The position numbers were made by a program, and so were the translations under genes. DNA of 64,000 bases, from the NCBI GenBank assembly GCA_003054495.1, contig CP028514.1, positions 918,501-982,500 of the forward strand, in the 5' to 3' direction. The DNA is from Carboxydocella thermautotrophica. GTDB taxonomy: Bacteria; Bacillota; GCA-003054495; Carboxydocellales; Carboxydocellaceae. Below are positions 16,905 to 24,595 of this stretch, one piece after another. Position 1 is the stretch's first letter, and each line of letters begins with the position of its first letter. The notes below the pieces were generated by a model that worked only from the letters and a program-made list of their open reading frames with translations, had not been told where the DNA came from and made no database searches.

Positions 16905-17165
16905 CTGTCAGAAACGCCAAGTATATTCTAGGAAATCGAGGATGGCTAAGACAAAGATTGCGGATGTATGTTTGGAAACAGTGGAAGTGTGTCCGAACCA
17001 GATGCTGTGAACTGCGGGCCTTGAACTTGCCTGAGAGGCTTGTCCATATGATGGCCAACGCCCGTAAAGGCTACTGGCGTATGTCTCAACTATTGAACAA
17101 GCCCTGAGCAATGCCTATTGACAAAGTCAGGGCTTAAAGAGTTTAACTGAACGTTATCCTCGCAT
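16905..17165 (+). pseudogene. C-terminal maturase-domain fragment of a group II intron
   Basis: In the plus strand one can read LGNRGWLRQRLRMYVWKQWK, ELRALNLPERLVHMMANARK, GYWRMSQLL and, after a frameshift, SNAYxTKSGLKSLTERYPRIRQAW. This is the X/maturase domain and C-terminus of an intron-encoded protein, with several stops and frameshifts. It is followed directly by the domain V-like RNA. Confidence 0.82.
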
Positions 17166-17252
17166 TCGTCAAGCTTGGTGAACCGCTGTATACCGAACGG
17201 TACGTATGGTGGTGTGAGAGGAAGAGGGGTTAAGCATTCCCTTCTATTGGAT

Positions 17253-17620
17253 TTACCCCTTGGGAGAATAAAAAGCGTAAAATCCCGGGGGGTTGGGGGC
17301 AGCACCTCCAATATAACCGTAGTTTGCTAGCTTGGAAGGTGATTGCGGATATCGAATTTTAATCCGCCGATATTACGGCTCCTACTGTGGGCAAACCTTC
17401 ATTTATGGACATTTTGAGATAATCACCAACTTATTCAGCCTGGCATCCGTCAGCTTATTCATGCGATTTCAATCATACTGTTAGGCTTATGAATTGTATG
17501 TTTTAAAATGAAATAAAGAGAATTTTGTCGATGTTTACAGAATTAAAAAAATAAAGAGTAAAAAGCGTTAAATTTGTTCCTTGAAAAAATTTTATAATAA
17601 TTATATTCTGTAGTAGATGA
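17253..17620. other. AT-rich intergenic stretch without recognisable gene
   Basis: Behind the intron's 3' end the composition changes to AT-rich. I see no supported coding frame or structured element here, only scattered stops in all frames. Confidence 0.5.
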
Positions 17621-17624
17621 GTGT

Positions 17625-17702
17625 GGGATAACTACAGGGCTACCTAATTATTCTTACTGGATCCCGTAAGGAAGAGTAGGAATTATTAGGGGCCTTTTTA
17701 TG
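17625..17702 (+). repeat. Leader hairpin repeat, copy A (degenerate)
   Basis: ACTACAGGGCTACC, a stem arm TAATTATTCTTACT, loop GGATCCCGTAAGGA, and the opposite arm GAGTAGGAATTATTAGGGGCC followed by TTTTT. Same element as copies B (18130-18213) and C (18828-18912) but with more mismatches. No intact gene follows within 500 bp. Confidence 0.75.
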
Positions 17703-18120
17703 TTGAAAATTTAGTAAAGATAAGTTTAAAGAGTTAGAAGAGACAGATTTGCTAACGGTCACCTTTTTATTGATTGTGCCAATTTTCACTATAGCTATCT
17801 TGAGAAAGGTATTAGATTTTTGTCCGCCTTTGATGGAGAAAAAACACCCATACCCATATTAGAACCTTTAAAACTTCATATAGTAAAGGTGGCCATTATA
17901 TTATAGCAAAGAAGAAGGTATTTGCTAGGTGCGGTCTTAAAGCATCTGGTAACGTTTACTAAACTTATTCTCTTATAGGTAGCTCGATGCTGGTTGAGTT
18001 TTTTTGGCTAGGACTTTACTAAATATATTAAACAATGTAAAATATTAAAAAATCACGAGAAACAAGGGATTTTATTGTTATTTGTAGTATATTTGTAGTA
18101 TAGACAAATTAAATTTATAT
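17703..18120. other. AT-rich stretch with decayed coding traces
   Basis: Short open pieces such as LFIDCANFHYSYLEKGIRFL occur in the plus strand around 17765-17830, broken by stops. They may be the remains of the gene that once followed leader copy A. I do not recognise a family. A direct repeat TTTGTAGTATA occurs twice in a row just before copy B. Confidence 0.4.
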
Positions 18121-18129
18121 TTTTAGCCC

Positions 18130-18213
18130 ATGGGTTTAGCAAAGCTACATGGCTACCTAATTATTCTTACTGAATCCCGAAAGGAGAAGTAAGAGTTATT
18201 AGGTAGCTTTTTG
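18130..18213 (+). repeat. Leader hairpin repeat, copy B, upstream of a DUF2294-like gene
   Basis: GCCCATGGGTTTAGCAAAGC, then GCTACCTAATTATTCTTACT pairing with AGTAAGAGTTATTAGGTAGC across the loop GAATCCCGAAAGGAGA, then TTTTTG. It looks like a leader RNA with a terminator-type hairpin. The following 40 bp, containing AAGGTAAAAAAA, CAAAAAAAGGGGG and then the ATG, are also shared with copy C. The ligand or regulator is unknown. Confidence 0.78.
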
Positions 18214-18255
18214 TTTTGATAAGGTAAAAAAAACAAAAAAAGGGGGATTTACAAA

Positions 18256-18603
18256 ATGGATAACAACACAAATGTTCTTGAATTTTCTCTGGCCAAGAAG
18301 GTGAAAAAAATCTTGAATAAGGGACCTGAAGAAACATTTATTTTTTTTGATCATGGGGTGATAATAATAAAGCTTAAAGGACTGCTAAATGGTACCCAAA
18401 AAGAGCTAATAAAAAAAAAAACTGATTTTAATTTTATTACAAAAAAATTTTTAGAAATTATTATTAATGATTGTGTTTTAAAAGAGTTTATAGAAGAAGT
18501 TGAAGAGTTATATAAAGTTAAAGTTGAAGAACTTACTAAGAAAATTGACATGGAAAATGATATATGTAAAATAGTTTTATTTTACGAAGAAGCTATTGAT
18601 TAA
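18256..18603 (+). CDS. DUF2294 / MpsC-like small protein
   Basis: A 115-residue cytosolic protein. The segment NKGPEETFIFFDHGVIIIKL then KGLLNGTQKELIKK resembles the start of DUF2294 proteins (GKGP..V.V...D..IVRLKG.LTP.EK.L). The C-terminal part, with FIEEVEELYKVKVEELTKKI and a final hydrophobic strand IVLFYEE, also fits. The family is of unknown biochemical function; one member, MpsC of Staphylococcus, is linked to inorganic-carbon uptake. The gene is AT-rich (Lys, Ile, Asn codons), unlike the host genes, and lies directly behind leader copy B with a GGGGG ribosome binding site. The assignment is by remembered pattern and moderately sure. Confidence 0.6.
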   Translation: MDNNTNVLEFSLAKKVKKILNKGPEETFIFFDHGVIIIKLKGLLNGTQKELIKKKTDFNFITKKFLEIIINDCVLKEFIEEVEELYKVKVEELTKKIDMENDICKIVLFYEEAID

Positions 18604-18827
18604 GAAGTAGTATTAGTATCTGAATTCGTGATTTTATAAATACATTGTGAAAAGATATTTAATGAACATTTTACATTTATTGGGCCGTAAGTAAGATAAG
18701 GCAAAATTACTCGAGTTACAAAATAATTTAAATAGTGCAGAATATTATTTCTTTTAGAAACAGAAAGGATTTCAACGACGTTTGTAGAATAATCTTTATA
18801 TAATAAATAGCAGTTTTAATATTTTGC
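18604..18827. other. AT-rich spacer
   Basis: No gene seen. Contains TATATAATAAATAG near 18797-18810, a possible -10 region for leader copy C, without a convincing -35. Confidence 0.35.
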
Positions 18828-18912
18828 CCATGGGTTTGTAAAAGCTACAGGCTACCTAATTATTCTTACTGGAATCCCGAAAGGAGAAGTAAGAATAATT
18901 TAGGTAGTTTTT
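18828..18912 (+). repeat. Leader hairpin repeat, copy C
   Basis: GCCCATGGGTTTGTAAAAGC, then GCTACCTAATTATTCTTACT and AGTAAGAATAATTTAGGTAG form a nearly perfect 19-20 bp stem around GGAATCCCGAAAGGAGA, followed by TTTTTG. The best-conserved copy. The downstream block (AAGGTAAAAAAA ... AAAAAAAGGGGG) matches copy B. Confidence 0.78.
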
Positions 18913-18939
18913 GCTTTTGTAAGGTAAAAAAATCAAAAA

Positions 18940-19012
18940 AAGGGGGAAGTCATAAAAGATGTAAAATGTTGAAAAGAATTTATGAATAAGGGAGATGTCT
19001 TAGGAATTATAA
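18940..19012 (+). pseudogene. Remnant of the start of a second DUF2294-like gene
   Basis: The stretch GTTGAAAAGAATTTATGAAT followed by AAGGGAGATG aligns with the codons for KKVKKILNKGP in the gene behind copy B but contains a stop codon. Similarity ends after about 20 codons. This indicates a duplicated leader-plus-gene cassette of which only the first part survives. Confidence 0.55.
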
Positions 19013-19030
19013 AATTTGGGAGGGGTATAA

Positions 19031-19351
19031 ATGTTTGTTTCAAAACAAACTTTAACACATGACTGTATGGCAATTCAACAGCTACTGGATTCTATGCGTG
19101 AAAATGAGAAATTTGTCGACTTACAAAATAGTCTAATTAAAGTAAAAACAAATGAATTAAAAAAATTGGCATTTGAAGTCGTAGAGGTTATTAATAAACT
19201 TAATTCCGACTATAAAGTATGTAAAACTGAATATGAGAATTTAAAGGTTAATTTTGATTCGTACAAAAATAGAATATGCTTATTGTTAAATGATTGTTTT
19301 GATATAAATAATAATGACTCATTAGCAGTAGTGTTGCATAAAATTTTTTAA
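19031..19351 (+). CDS. Small predicted coiled-coil protein, unknown function
   Basis: A 106-residue protein that I do not recognise. It is Lys/Asn/Leu-rich and mostly helical: LTHDCMAIQQLLDSMREN is followed by a long helix (VKTNELKKLAFEVVEVINKL) and a charged segment up to LLLNDCFDINNNDSLAVV. There is no signal peptide or membrane helix. A strong GGGAGGGG stands 5 nt before the ATG, which supports translation. It lies between leader copy C and the IS4-type element, in the same orientation as the chemoreceptor gene behind the IS. Confidence 0.6.
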   Translation: MFVSKQTLTHDCMAIQQLLDSMRENEKFVDLQNSLIKVKTNELKKLAFEVVEVINKLNSDYKVCKTEYENLKVNFDSYKNRICLLLNDCFDINNNDSLAVVLHKIF

Positions 19352-19431
19352 AATTTGTCAAGCTGGGAATTAATTCGATTTAACACAAAATAGGACGAAT
19401 TATGCGTTTTTTAGCTGAGAAATATAAAAAT

Positions 19432-19487
19432 CTCCTTTATAATAGAGATTAAGGGTAGTCCTTGCCCAAATCTCTAATATAAAGGAG
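19432..19487 (+). promoter_or_regulatory. Hairpin covering the transposase RBS
   Basis: CTCCTTTATAATAGAGATT and AATCTCTAATATAAAGGAG form a 19-bp stem with one mismatch. The AAAGGAG in the 3' arm is the ribosome binding site of the transposase (ATG at 19496). In read-through transcripts from outside this hairpin would block translation, a known safeguard of several insertion sequences. Confidence 0.75.
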
Positions 19488-19495
19488 AAGCTATA

Positions 19496-20740
19496 ATGCA
19501 AGGCAAGGATATCACAAAATCCACATTTTTTCAATTGTTTCAGCCAATTTTTCACGAAAAAATTTTTCAGCTTATTAATAACGCAGGTGTTGACAAATAC
19601 GTTAAAAAACTGACAGCACTTAAGCTATTCTATCTTCTGGCCTATGCCCAGTTAGAACAATTAAAAGGTCTACGGGATATTAGCAATAGCTTAAATAACG
19701 ATCTTCAAAGTATATGCATTGCTCTTGACTCTATAAGCCATTCTCAGATATCACGTAGGCTGAACGCATTGCCAGTAAGCATTTTTAAAGCAATCTTTCA
19801 AGATCTTACGCGGCAAATTGGAGAGAAAGTTGGTTTCCAGAAAATCCGTAATTCATTGGGACGTATTTATCTAATTGATGCCTCGGTTATTAGCTTGTGT
19901 CTAAGCCGTTATCGCTGGGCAGAATTCCGTAAAGAGAAAGGCGGTATAAAACTTCATCTCAGGCTTAATTTGTTTGGGCAAGGGGTCCTGCCGGATTGCG
20001 CAACAATTACCACAGCAAAACATAGTGATAAGACAGAAATGGACAATCTGATAGTTGAAGAGAAGGATGCAATTAATATTTTTGACCGCGGCTATGTTGA
20101 TTACAAGAAATTCGATCACTACTGTGAAAAAGGAATAGGTTTTGTAACTCGTCTCAAGTCAAATGCTGTGGTGTATGTGCAAAAAGAATTGCCACTTTCG
20201 CCGGAAAGCGAAATTAGCAGGGATTACATAGCTATCCTGGGCTGGGGTTCATCAAGAATGAAGCACCCTGTACGTCTGATTGAAACAACGGATACAGAAG
20301 GGAATCAAATTACAATTGTAACGAATGTCTTTGAAAAGACTGCCGAAGAAATCGGGCAGTTATATCGCTACCGCTGGCAGATTGAAATTTTCTTCAAGTG
20401 GCTCAAGCAACACCTGCACGTCAAACATTTATATGGTCTTGGTCAGCAGGCAGTAGAAAATCAGTTATATATCGCATTGGCAACATACTGTTTATTGAAG
20501 ATGATCCAAATAAGGACAGGGTGTGAAGGCTCACTGCTGACTGTAAAAAGGCTTGTTTGCGCCTGTCTTTATGAGCCCTACGAGGTATTTAGGAAAAAAC
20601 TATGTAAACAGAAAAAGCGAACGTCCAAAGGACGACGAAGACTAAATTACGAAGCAATATATGAGTTAACAGTAAGGCAAGTAATGGACGGAGAAACAAA
20701 TTTTCTGAATGAAGTGAGTTATGACCCAATTATATTGTAA
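19496..20740 (+). CDS. IS4-family DDE transposase
   Basis: A 414-residue transposase. N-terminal DUF4372-like region (STFFQLFQPIF), then the DDE catalytic domain with D in YLIDASVISL (about residue 126), D in INIFDRGYVDY (about residue 196) and the YREK-type signature YRYRWQIEIFFKWLKQHL carrying the catalytic Glu (about residue 302). It appears full length and without frameshift, so it may be active. AT-richer than core genes. The ribosome binding site AAAGGAG is inside a hairpin. Confidence 0.92.
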   Translation: MQGKDITKSTFFQLFQPIFHEKIFQLINNAGVDKYVKKLTALKLFYLLAYAQLEQLKGLRDISNSLNNDLQSICIALDSISHSQISRRLNALPVSIFKAIFQDLTRQIGEKVGFQKIRNSLGRIYLIDASVISLCLSRYRWAEFRKEKGGIKLHLRLNLFGQGVLPDCATITTAKHSDKTEMDNLIVEEKDAINIFDRGYVDYKKFDHYCEKGIGFVTRLKSNAVVYVQKELPLSPESEISRDYIAILGWGSSRMKHPVRLIETTDTEGNQITIVTNVFEKTAEEIGQLYRYRWQIEIFFKWLKQHLHVKHLYGLGQQAVENQLYIALATYCLLKMIQIRTGCEGSLLTVKRLVCACLYEPYEVFRKKLCKQKKRTSKGRRRLNYEAIYELTVRQVMDGETNFLNEVSYDPIIL

Positions 20741-20878
20741 AGCAAAATGGCTGACAAAATGTGGAATAGGACTACCCTCTATTACCACTAGCCCTTTTGG
20801 CCAAAGAACTGGAGTCCTTAATTACATATAATTACATAAATGTCATATATACCATAATGCGTAATGACCAAAACATAG
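20741..20878. other. IS right end and gap before the chemoreceptor frame
   Basis: Contains the right terminal repeat of the IS (near 20768-20783) and an AT-rich stretch. There is no ribosome binding site in front of the chemoreceptor frame, whose upstream in-frame codon at 20876 is a stop. Confidence 0.5.
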
Positions 20879-23692
20879 TTGACTACCATTCATAAAATTA
20901 ATGCAACGCTACTGGACTCATTAGTTAATTTTTTAGAAAAAATCGCTGAGCAAGGAAATGCATTATTAGATGAATCTAATAAGCTGAAAAACAATCTAGA
21001 CCTTGATATCAACAATAACCGATATTTAGATGATTTGAAAACAATTATATTGAATATAAATAATGTGATTAACAATATTTTCATTGAAACAAAAAATATT
21101 AATAATAACACCACTCAGCTGGCCTCAGGAGCAGAAGAAATCACCAGCACCATCAACGAGATGAGTGCCTCGATAAAGAATGTATCAGGGGATACTGAAA
21201 GCCTGGCAGAAGCCATCAAGGAGATAGTGGAACTTAACAGCAGCATGGCAGAAGGGATAAAAGGTGTAGCTCAGAATGTAACAGAGCTGGCCTCAGGAGC
21301 AGAAGAAATCACCAGCACCATCAACGAGATGAGTGCCTCGATAAAGAATGTATCAGGGGATACTGAAAGCCTGGCAGAAGCCATCAAGGAGATAGTGGAA
21401 CTTAACAGCAGCATGGCAGAAGGGATAAAAGGTGTAGCTCAGAATGCAACAGAGTTGGCCTCAGGAGCAGAAGAAATCACCAGCACCATCAACGAAATGA
21501 GTGCCTCGATAAAGAATGTATCAGGGGATACTGAAAGCCTGGCAGAAGCCATCAAGGAGATAGTGGAACTTAACAGCAGCATGGCAGAAGGGATAAAAGG
21601 TGTAGCTCAGAATGCAACAGAGCTGGCCTCAGGAGCAGAAGAAATCACCAGCGCCATCAACGAGATGAGTGCCTCAGTTGAAGGAGTTGCCAGTGATATT
21701 CAGACTTTGACTGATTCCATAAATGAGATTGACTCATTAAATAATAATTTAGCAAGAATTGCAAGCAATATTGCCAGCGAAACAGATACTCTTTATTCCA
21801 GCACAGATAATATCAGGATTAACATCGAAAAAATGGAGCAATCATTTGAAGAAAATATTTATTTGGCAAATGAGTTGGACAAAAATTTAACTGATTCAAA
21901 AAGTAACATTGAGTCAGTAATTAAAGATGTGATTGAGGTATCGAACAGTGTCATAGATCTTACAGGGGACTTAAAACAAGAAAACGGAAACATTAGCACT
22001 TCTATTATTCAGATGAACAATGCTATAAATAATATTTCTGCTTCAATGAGTACTATTGCTGCAGCTACTGAAGAAGTGTCTGCGGCTCTTGAAGAAGTTA
22101 ATGCTACAAATTACGATATAGAAAACAATGCTCAGAAAACTTATCAATTTGCAGAACAAACTCTTGAGTTATGCAGAAAGGGAGTAGATGCGGTAAACAG
22201 CAACTTGGAAGGATATGAACAGGTAAAAAATGTTGTTATGAATGCAGCGCAAGTTATGAGTGTATTAAGTAAAAGAAGTGATGAAATTGGTACAATTGTT
22301 GATATGATTACTGACATCGCAGAACAAACCAACTTACTGGCCCTAAATGCTGCAATTGAAGCTGCAAGAGCCGGTGAATATGGAAGAGGGTTTGCGGTTG
22401 TAGCAGATGAAGTGAGAAATCTTGCGGAAAGGTCTGCTAAAGCCGCTAAAGAGATTGTCTTACTAATTAAAAACATTCAAACTGAATCAAGTAATGCTGT
22501 TAAAGCAATAAATGAGGGAGTCAAAACCGTTGATGAAGGTATAAATCAAGCGGCGATGACAAGAGATGTGATTATTTCGGTAGAAAAGAATATGGAACAA
22601 ACGGCAGATTTTATGGGACAAATTGTAAATGCAGTGTCAGAAACATCAAAAGCTATTAGCCAGGTCAGTGATGCAGTTATAAATATTCAACAACAGAGTG
22701 AACAAGTCGTTAAGGGATTGAATGAACAGTCTCAGGGTGCAGCTCAAATAATGAACGCTATAGATAGTGTAGCAAACAAAACTGAGAAGTTGTATGAGAT
22801 GGCACGCGAATCCGGGGAAAAAAGTAATGAAATGGAAAAACAAATAGTAGACACTTTAAACAAATCCCTTGGACATGTTGAGGATATAAAAACCGCTATT
22901 GAAGACCAGGCTAAAGGTGCAACTCAAATTACTGCTTCAGTCAAACAAATTAATGATCGTGCAGCGGTTCTCGCAGAAATGGCAAAACAAATGGCAAATG
23001 ATAGTAAAATTATTGTGGAACGGGTAGCACATGTAAGACAGATGGGAGAACAGATATCTGTAGCCAGCCGTGAACAGGCAAAAGCAGCGGAACAGATTAC
23101 TGTTGCAATTGAAGACATAGCAAATCAGACCGTACAAGTGGCTGGTGCAATGCAGAAGATGGGAGAAGAAAGTGATAAAGTAGTAGAACGGGTAGCCCAT
23201 GTAAAACAGATGGGAGAACAGATATCTGTAGCCAGCCGTGAACAGGCAAAAGCAGCGGAACAGATTACTGTTGCAATTGAAGACATAGCAAATCAGACCG
23301 TACAAGTGGCTGGTGCAATGCAGAAGATGGGAGAAGAAAGTGATAAAGTAGTAGAACGGGTAGCCCATGTAAAACAGATGGGAGAACAGATATCTGTAGC
23401 CAGCCGTGAACAGGCAAAAGCAGCGGAACAGATTACTGTTGCAATTGAAGATATAGCAAATCAGACCGTGCAAGTGGCTGGTGCAATGCAGAAAATGGGT
23501 GAAGAACAGGGTAAGGTGGTAGAAAGCTTGAAAGAGATTGACAAGGTCTTAAAAGATTTGACTATGGATGTCAATAAAGATACTGTTAACCCAGTTTATC
23601 AAATGGATAAAAAAATAGAAGAATTGCTAAAGGTGGTTAATGAAGTAAAAGAAAAGTCTATGAAATTAATGCTAAACTACAATAGAATATAA
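20879..23692 (+). CDS. Large soluble methyl-accepting chemotaxis-type receptor with tandem repeats; start unclear
   Basis: The frame has 937 codons and is almost entirely predicted coiled coil. It has no transmembrane segment, HAMP or recognisable sensor domain. The signalling tip is canonical: [20 protein letters not shown] then [18 protein letters not shown] (about residues 482-517). Three near-identical 56-residue units lie on the N-terminal arm (about 80-266) and three unrelated 56-residue units on the C-terminal arm (about 713-882). Fifty-six residues are exactly eight heptads. The frame opens directly behind an in-frame TAG with TTG and no ribosome binding site. The first in-frame Met is near residue 95. 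The true 5' end may therefore have been lost when the IS4 element inserted about 90 bp upstream. No CheR-docking pentapeptide at the C-terminus. Confidence 0.85.
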   Translation: MTTIHKINATLLDSLVNFLEKIAEQGNALLDESNKLKNNLDLDINNNRYLDDLKTIILNINNVINNIFIETKNINNNTTQLASGAEEITSTINEMSASIKNVSGDTESLAEAIKEIVELNSSMAEGIKGVAQNVTELASGAEEITSTINEMSASIKNVSGDTESLAEAIKEIVELNSSMAEGIKGVAQNATELASGAEEITSTINEMSASIKNVSGDTESLAEAIKEIVELNSSMAEGIKGVAQNATELASGAEEITSAINEMSASVEGVASDIQTLTDSINEIDSLNNNLARIASNIASETDTLYSSTDNIRINIEKMEQSFEENIYLANELDKNLTDSKSNIESVIKDVIEVSNSVIDLTGDLKQENGNISTSIIQMNNAINNISASMSTIAAATEEVSAALEEVNATNYDIENNAQKTYQFAEQTLELCRKGVDAVNSNLEGYEQVKNVVMNAAQVMSVLSKRSDEIGTIVDMITDIAEQTNLLALNAAIEAARAGEYGRGFAVVADEVRNLAERSAKAAKEIVLLIKNIQTESSNAVKAINEGVKTVDEGINQAAMTRDVIISVEKNMEQTADFMGQIVNAVSETSKAISQVSDAVINIQQQSEQVVKGLNEQSQGAAQIMNAIDSVANKTEKLYEMARESGEKSNEMEKQIVDTLNKSLGHVEDIKTAIEDQAKGATQITASVKQINDRAAVLAEMAKQMANDSKIIVERVAHVRQMGEQISVASREQAKAAEQITVAIEDIANQTVQVAGAMQKMGEESDKVVERVAHVKQMGEQISVASREQAKAAEQITVAIEDIANQTVQVAGAMQKMGEESDKVVERVAHVKQMGEQISVASREQAKAAEQITVAIEDIANQTVQVAGAMQKMGEEQGKVVESLKEIDKVLKDLTMDVNKDTVNPVYQMDKKIEELLKVVNEVKEKSMKLMLNYNRI
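21121..21675 (+). repeat. 168-bp in-frame tandem repeat, N-terminal arm of the receptor
   Basis: Unit beginning GGCCTCAGGAGCAGAAG recurs at 21121, 21289, 21457 and 21625 (exact 168-bp spacing). The first three units are full and nearly identical and the fourth is identical for about 50 bp before diverging. Encodes [18 protein letters not shown] and onward, 56 residues. Confidence 0.95.
23013..23520 (+). repeat. 168-bp in-frame tandem repeat, C-terminal arm of the receptor
   Basis: CGGGTAGC recurs at 23021, 23189 and 23357, again exactly 168 bp apart. Units encode [20 protein letters not shown] and onward, 56 residues. The sequence is unrelated to the N-terminal repeat but has the same length. 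Confidence 0.95.
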
Positions 23693-23698
23693 GGAATG

Positions 23699-23737
23699 AA
23701 GGACTAGCAATGCTTTTTTAGCATTGCTAGTCCTTTT
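23699..23737 (+). terminator. Intrinsic terminator after the receptor gene
   Basis: AAGGACTAGCAATGC / GCATTGCTAGTCCTT, a 15-bp perfect stem with a T-rich loop and a short T-run. It separates the receptor from cheR, so some read-through or a separate cheR promoter is implied. Confidence 0.85.
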
Positions 23738-23755
23738 CGAGATGGGGGGCGACGA

Positions 23756-24562
23756 ATGAAAAGTTTGCTAAGAGATACAATTTATCAACTAACTGGTAAT
23801 GTATTAAGTAATAGCAAAATAGATCGTATCGAAAATCAATTAGTAAAAATATACAATCTAAAGACAACTGAATTAAATGAATTTATTACTTCGAATTTAA
23901 AAACCTCAGAGTTTAGAAAAATATTAATCGATTTAGCTACAATAAATGAAACTTATTTTTTTAGAGAAGAGCATTTGTTGGATACCATGATATATTTGTT
24001 GAAAAAGTCTCCTTTTTATAAAGATATTTTTATTTGGAGTGCTGCGGCGTCTACTGGTGAGGAAGCATATAGTATAGCAATAAAAATTTTAGAGTCTGGG
24101 TTAATATTGCCGAATACCAACTGGCAAATAGTTGGTACAGATATAAACCCGTTAAATATCGAAAAAGCTCGTCAAGGCTGTTACAATAAAAATAGTTTTA
24201 CTTTCAGACAAGTAAAAAATGAAAAATTAATAAAAAAATATTTTAGTAGGCACCCGGATAACCATGATATTCTTATAGTTAAAGATAGTATAAAGAACCA
24301 TGTAATTTTTCATGTAGCTAATTTAATAAATTTAAGTGATCTAGAAACAAAAATTGGCAATATTAAATTTAATATAGTCTTTTTGAAAAATGTATTATTT
24401 TATTTTGATTCCGATAATAAAAAAATTGTTTTGGATAATATATATAATTTTATGGAAAGAAATAGTTATCTTATTTTAGGTTCCTCTGAGTCAATATACA
24501 ACATAAAACATAATTTTATCAGATATGAAATTAATAACTCTATTGTTTATAAAAAAATATAG
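23756..24562 (+). CDS. cheR: CheR-type protein-glutamate methyltransferase
   Basis: Methylates receptor glutamates using SAM. 268 residues: N-terminal helical domain, then INETYFFREEHLL (conserved N-E-T-x-F-F-R) near residues 63-75, the SAM loop WSAAASTGEEAYSIAI (usually WSAGCSTGEE) near 95-110, GTDINPLNIEKAR, and FLKNVLFYFD. In the last motif the usual CRNVLIYF has Lys in place of Arg. No TPR or fused domain. AT-rich like its neighbours. The ribosome binding site GGGGGGCGACGA precedes the ATG. Its substrate is most likely the receptor encoded just upstream. Confidence 0.92.
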   Translation: MKSLLRDTIYQLTGNVLSNSKIDRIENQLVKIYNLKTTELNEFITSNLKTSEFRKILIDLATINETYFFREEHLLDTMIYLLKKSPFYKDIFIWSAAASTGEEAYSIAIKILESGLILPNTNWQIVGTDINPLNIEKARQGCYNKNSFTFRQVKNEKLIKKYFSRHPDNHDILIVKDSIKNHVIFHVANLINLSDLETKIGNIKFNIVFLKNVLFYFDSDNKKIVLDNIYNFMERNSYLILGSSESIYNIKHNFIRYEINNSIVYKKI

Positions 24563-24595
24563 GAGGCTATAAGAAGATTTTAAGGTGGTAACGCT

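Larger units (their letters stand above)
15148..17252 (+). mobile_element. Degenerate group II intron, interrupted and rearranged
   Basis: Starts with the group II 5' signature GTGCG at 15148. About 400 nt of domain I-like RNA follow (AGGGTGAAAGTCCC, GTAGCCGTAGCTTAAG, GAAGGAAGTCGGCGGC). The 3' end at about 17170-17252 has a domain V/VI-like part ending CTATTGGAT. The maturase gene between them is shattered: an N-terminal piece on the plus strand, a middle piece on the minus strand, an IS21 remnant, then a C-terminal piece. The two reverse transcriptase pieces at 15675-15805 and 15885-15976 look like different intron lineages, so remnants of two introns may be joined. It sits right behind a terminator, the site type used by group IIC introns; the class itself was not established. 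Confidence 0.82.
19432..20790 (+). mobile_element. IS4-family insertion sequence
   Basis: One transposase gene with imperfect inverted ends: TAATAGAG...GGTAGTCC near 19439-19460 on the left and GGACTACCCTCTATTA near 20768-20783 on the right. No target duplication could be identified, so the exact ends are uncertain. The right end lies about 90 bp before the first codon of the chemoreceptor frame. Confidence 0.75.

Noticed and set aside
17625-18912. Leader repeats as c-di-GMP-I (GEMM) riboswitches
   Set aside because: GCAAAGCTACAGGGCTAC resembles part of that class and c-di-GMP proteins are encoded nearby. However, the P2 arm with its conserved ACAGGGCAAACC and the 3' GCCAGGTTGCC part are missing.
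22937-23473. Cysteine-rich repeated minus-strand frame (178 codons)
   Set aside because: It is the reverse of the C-terminal repeat array of the receptor; the repeated pattern follows from the plus-strand repeats.
21121-23520. The 168-bp repeats as a CRISPR or minisatellite array
   Set aside because: Units are contiguous, in frame, without spacers, and encode heptad-pattern coiled coil.
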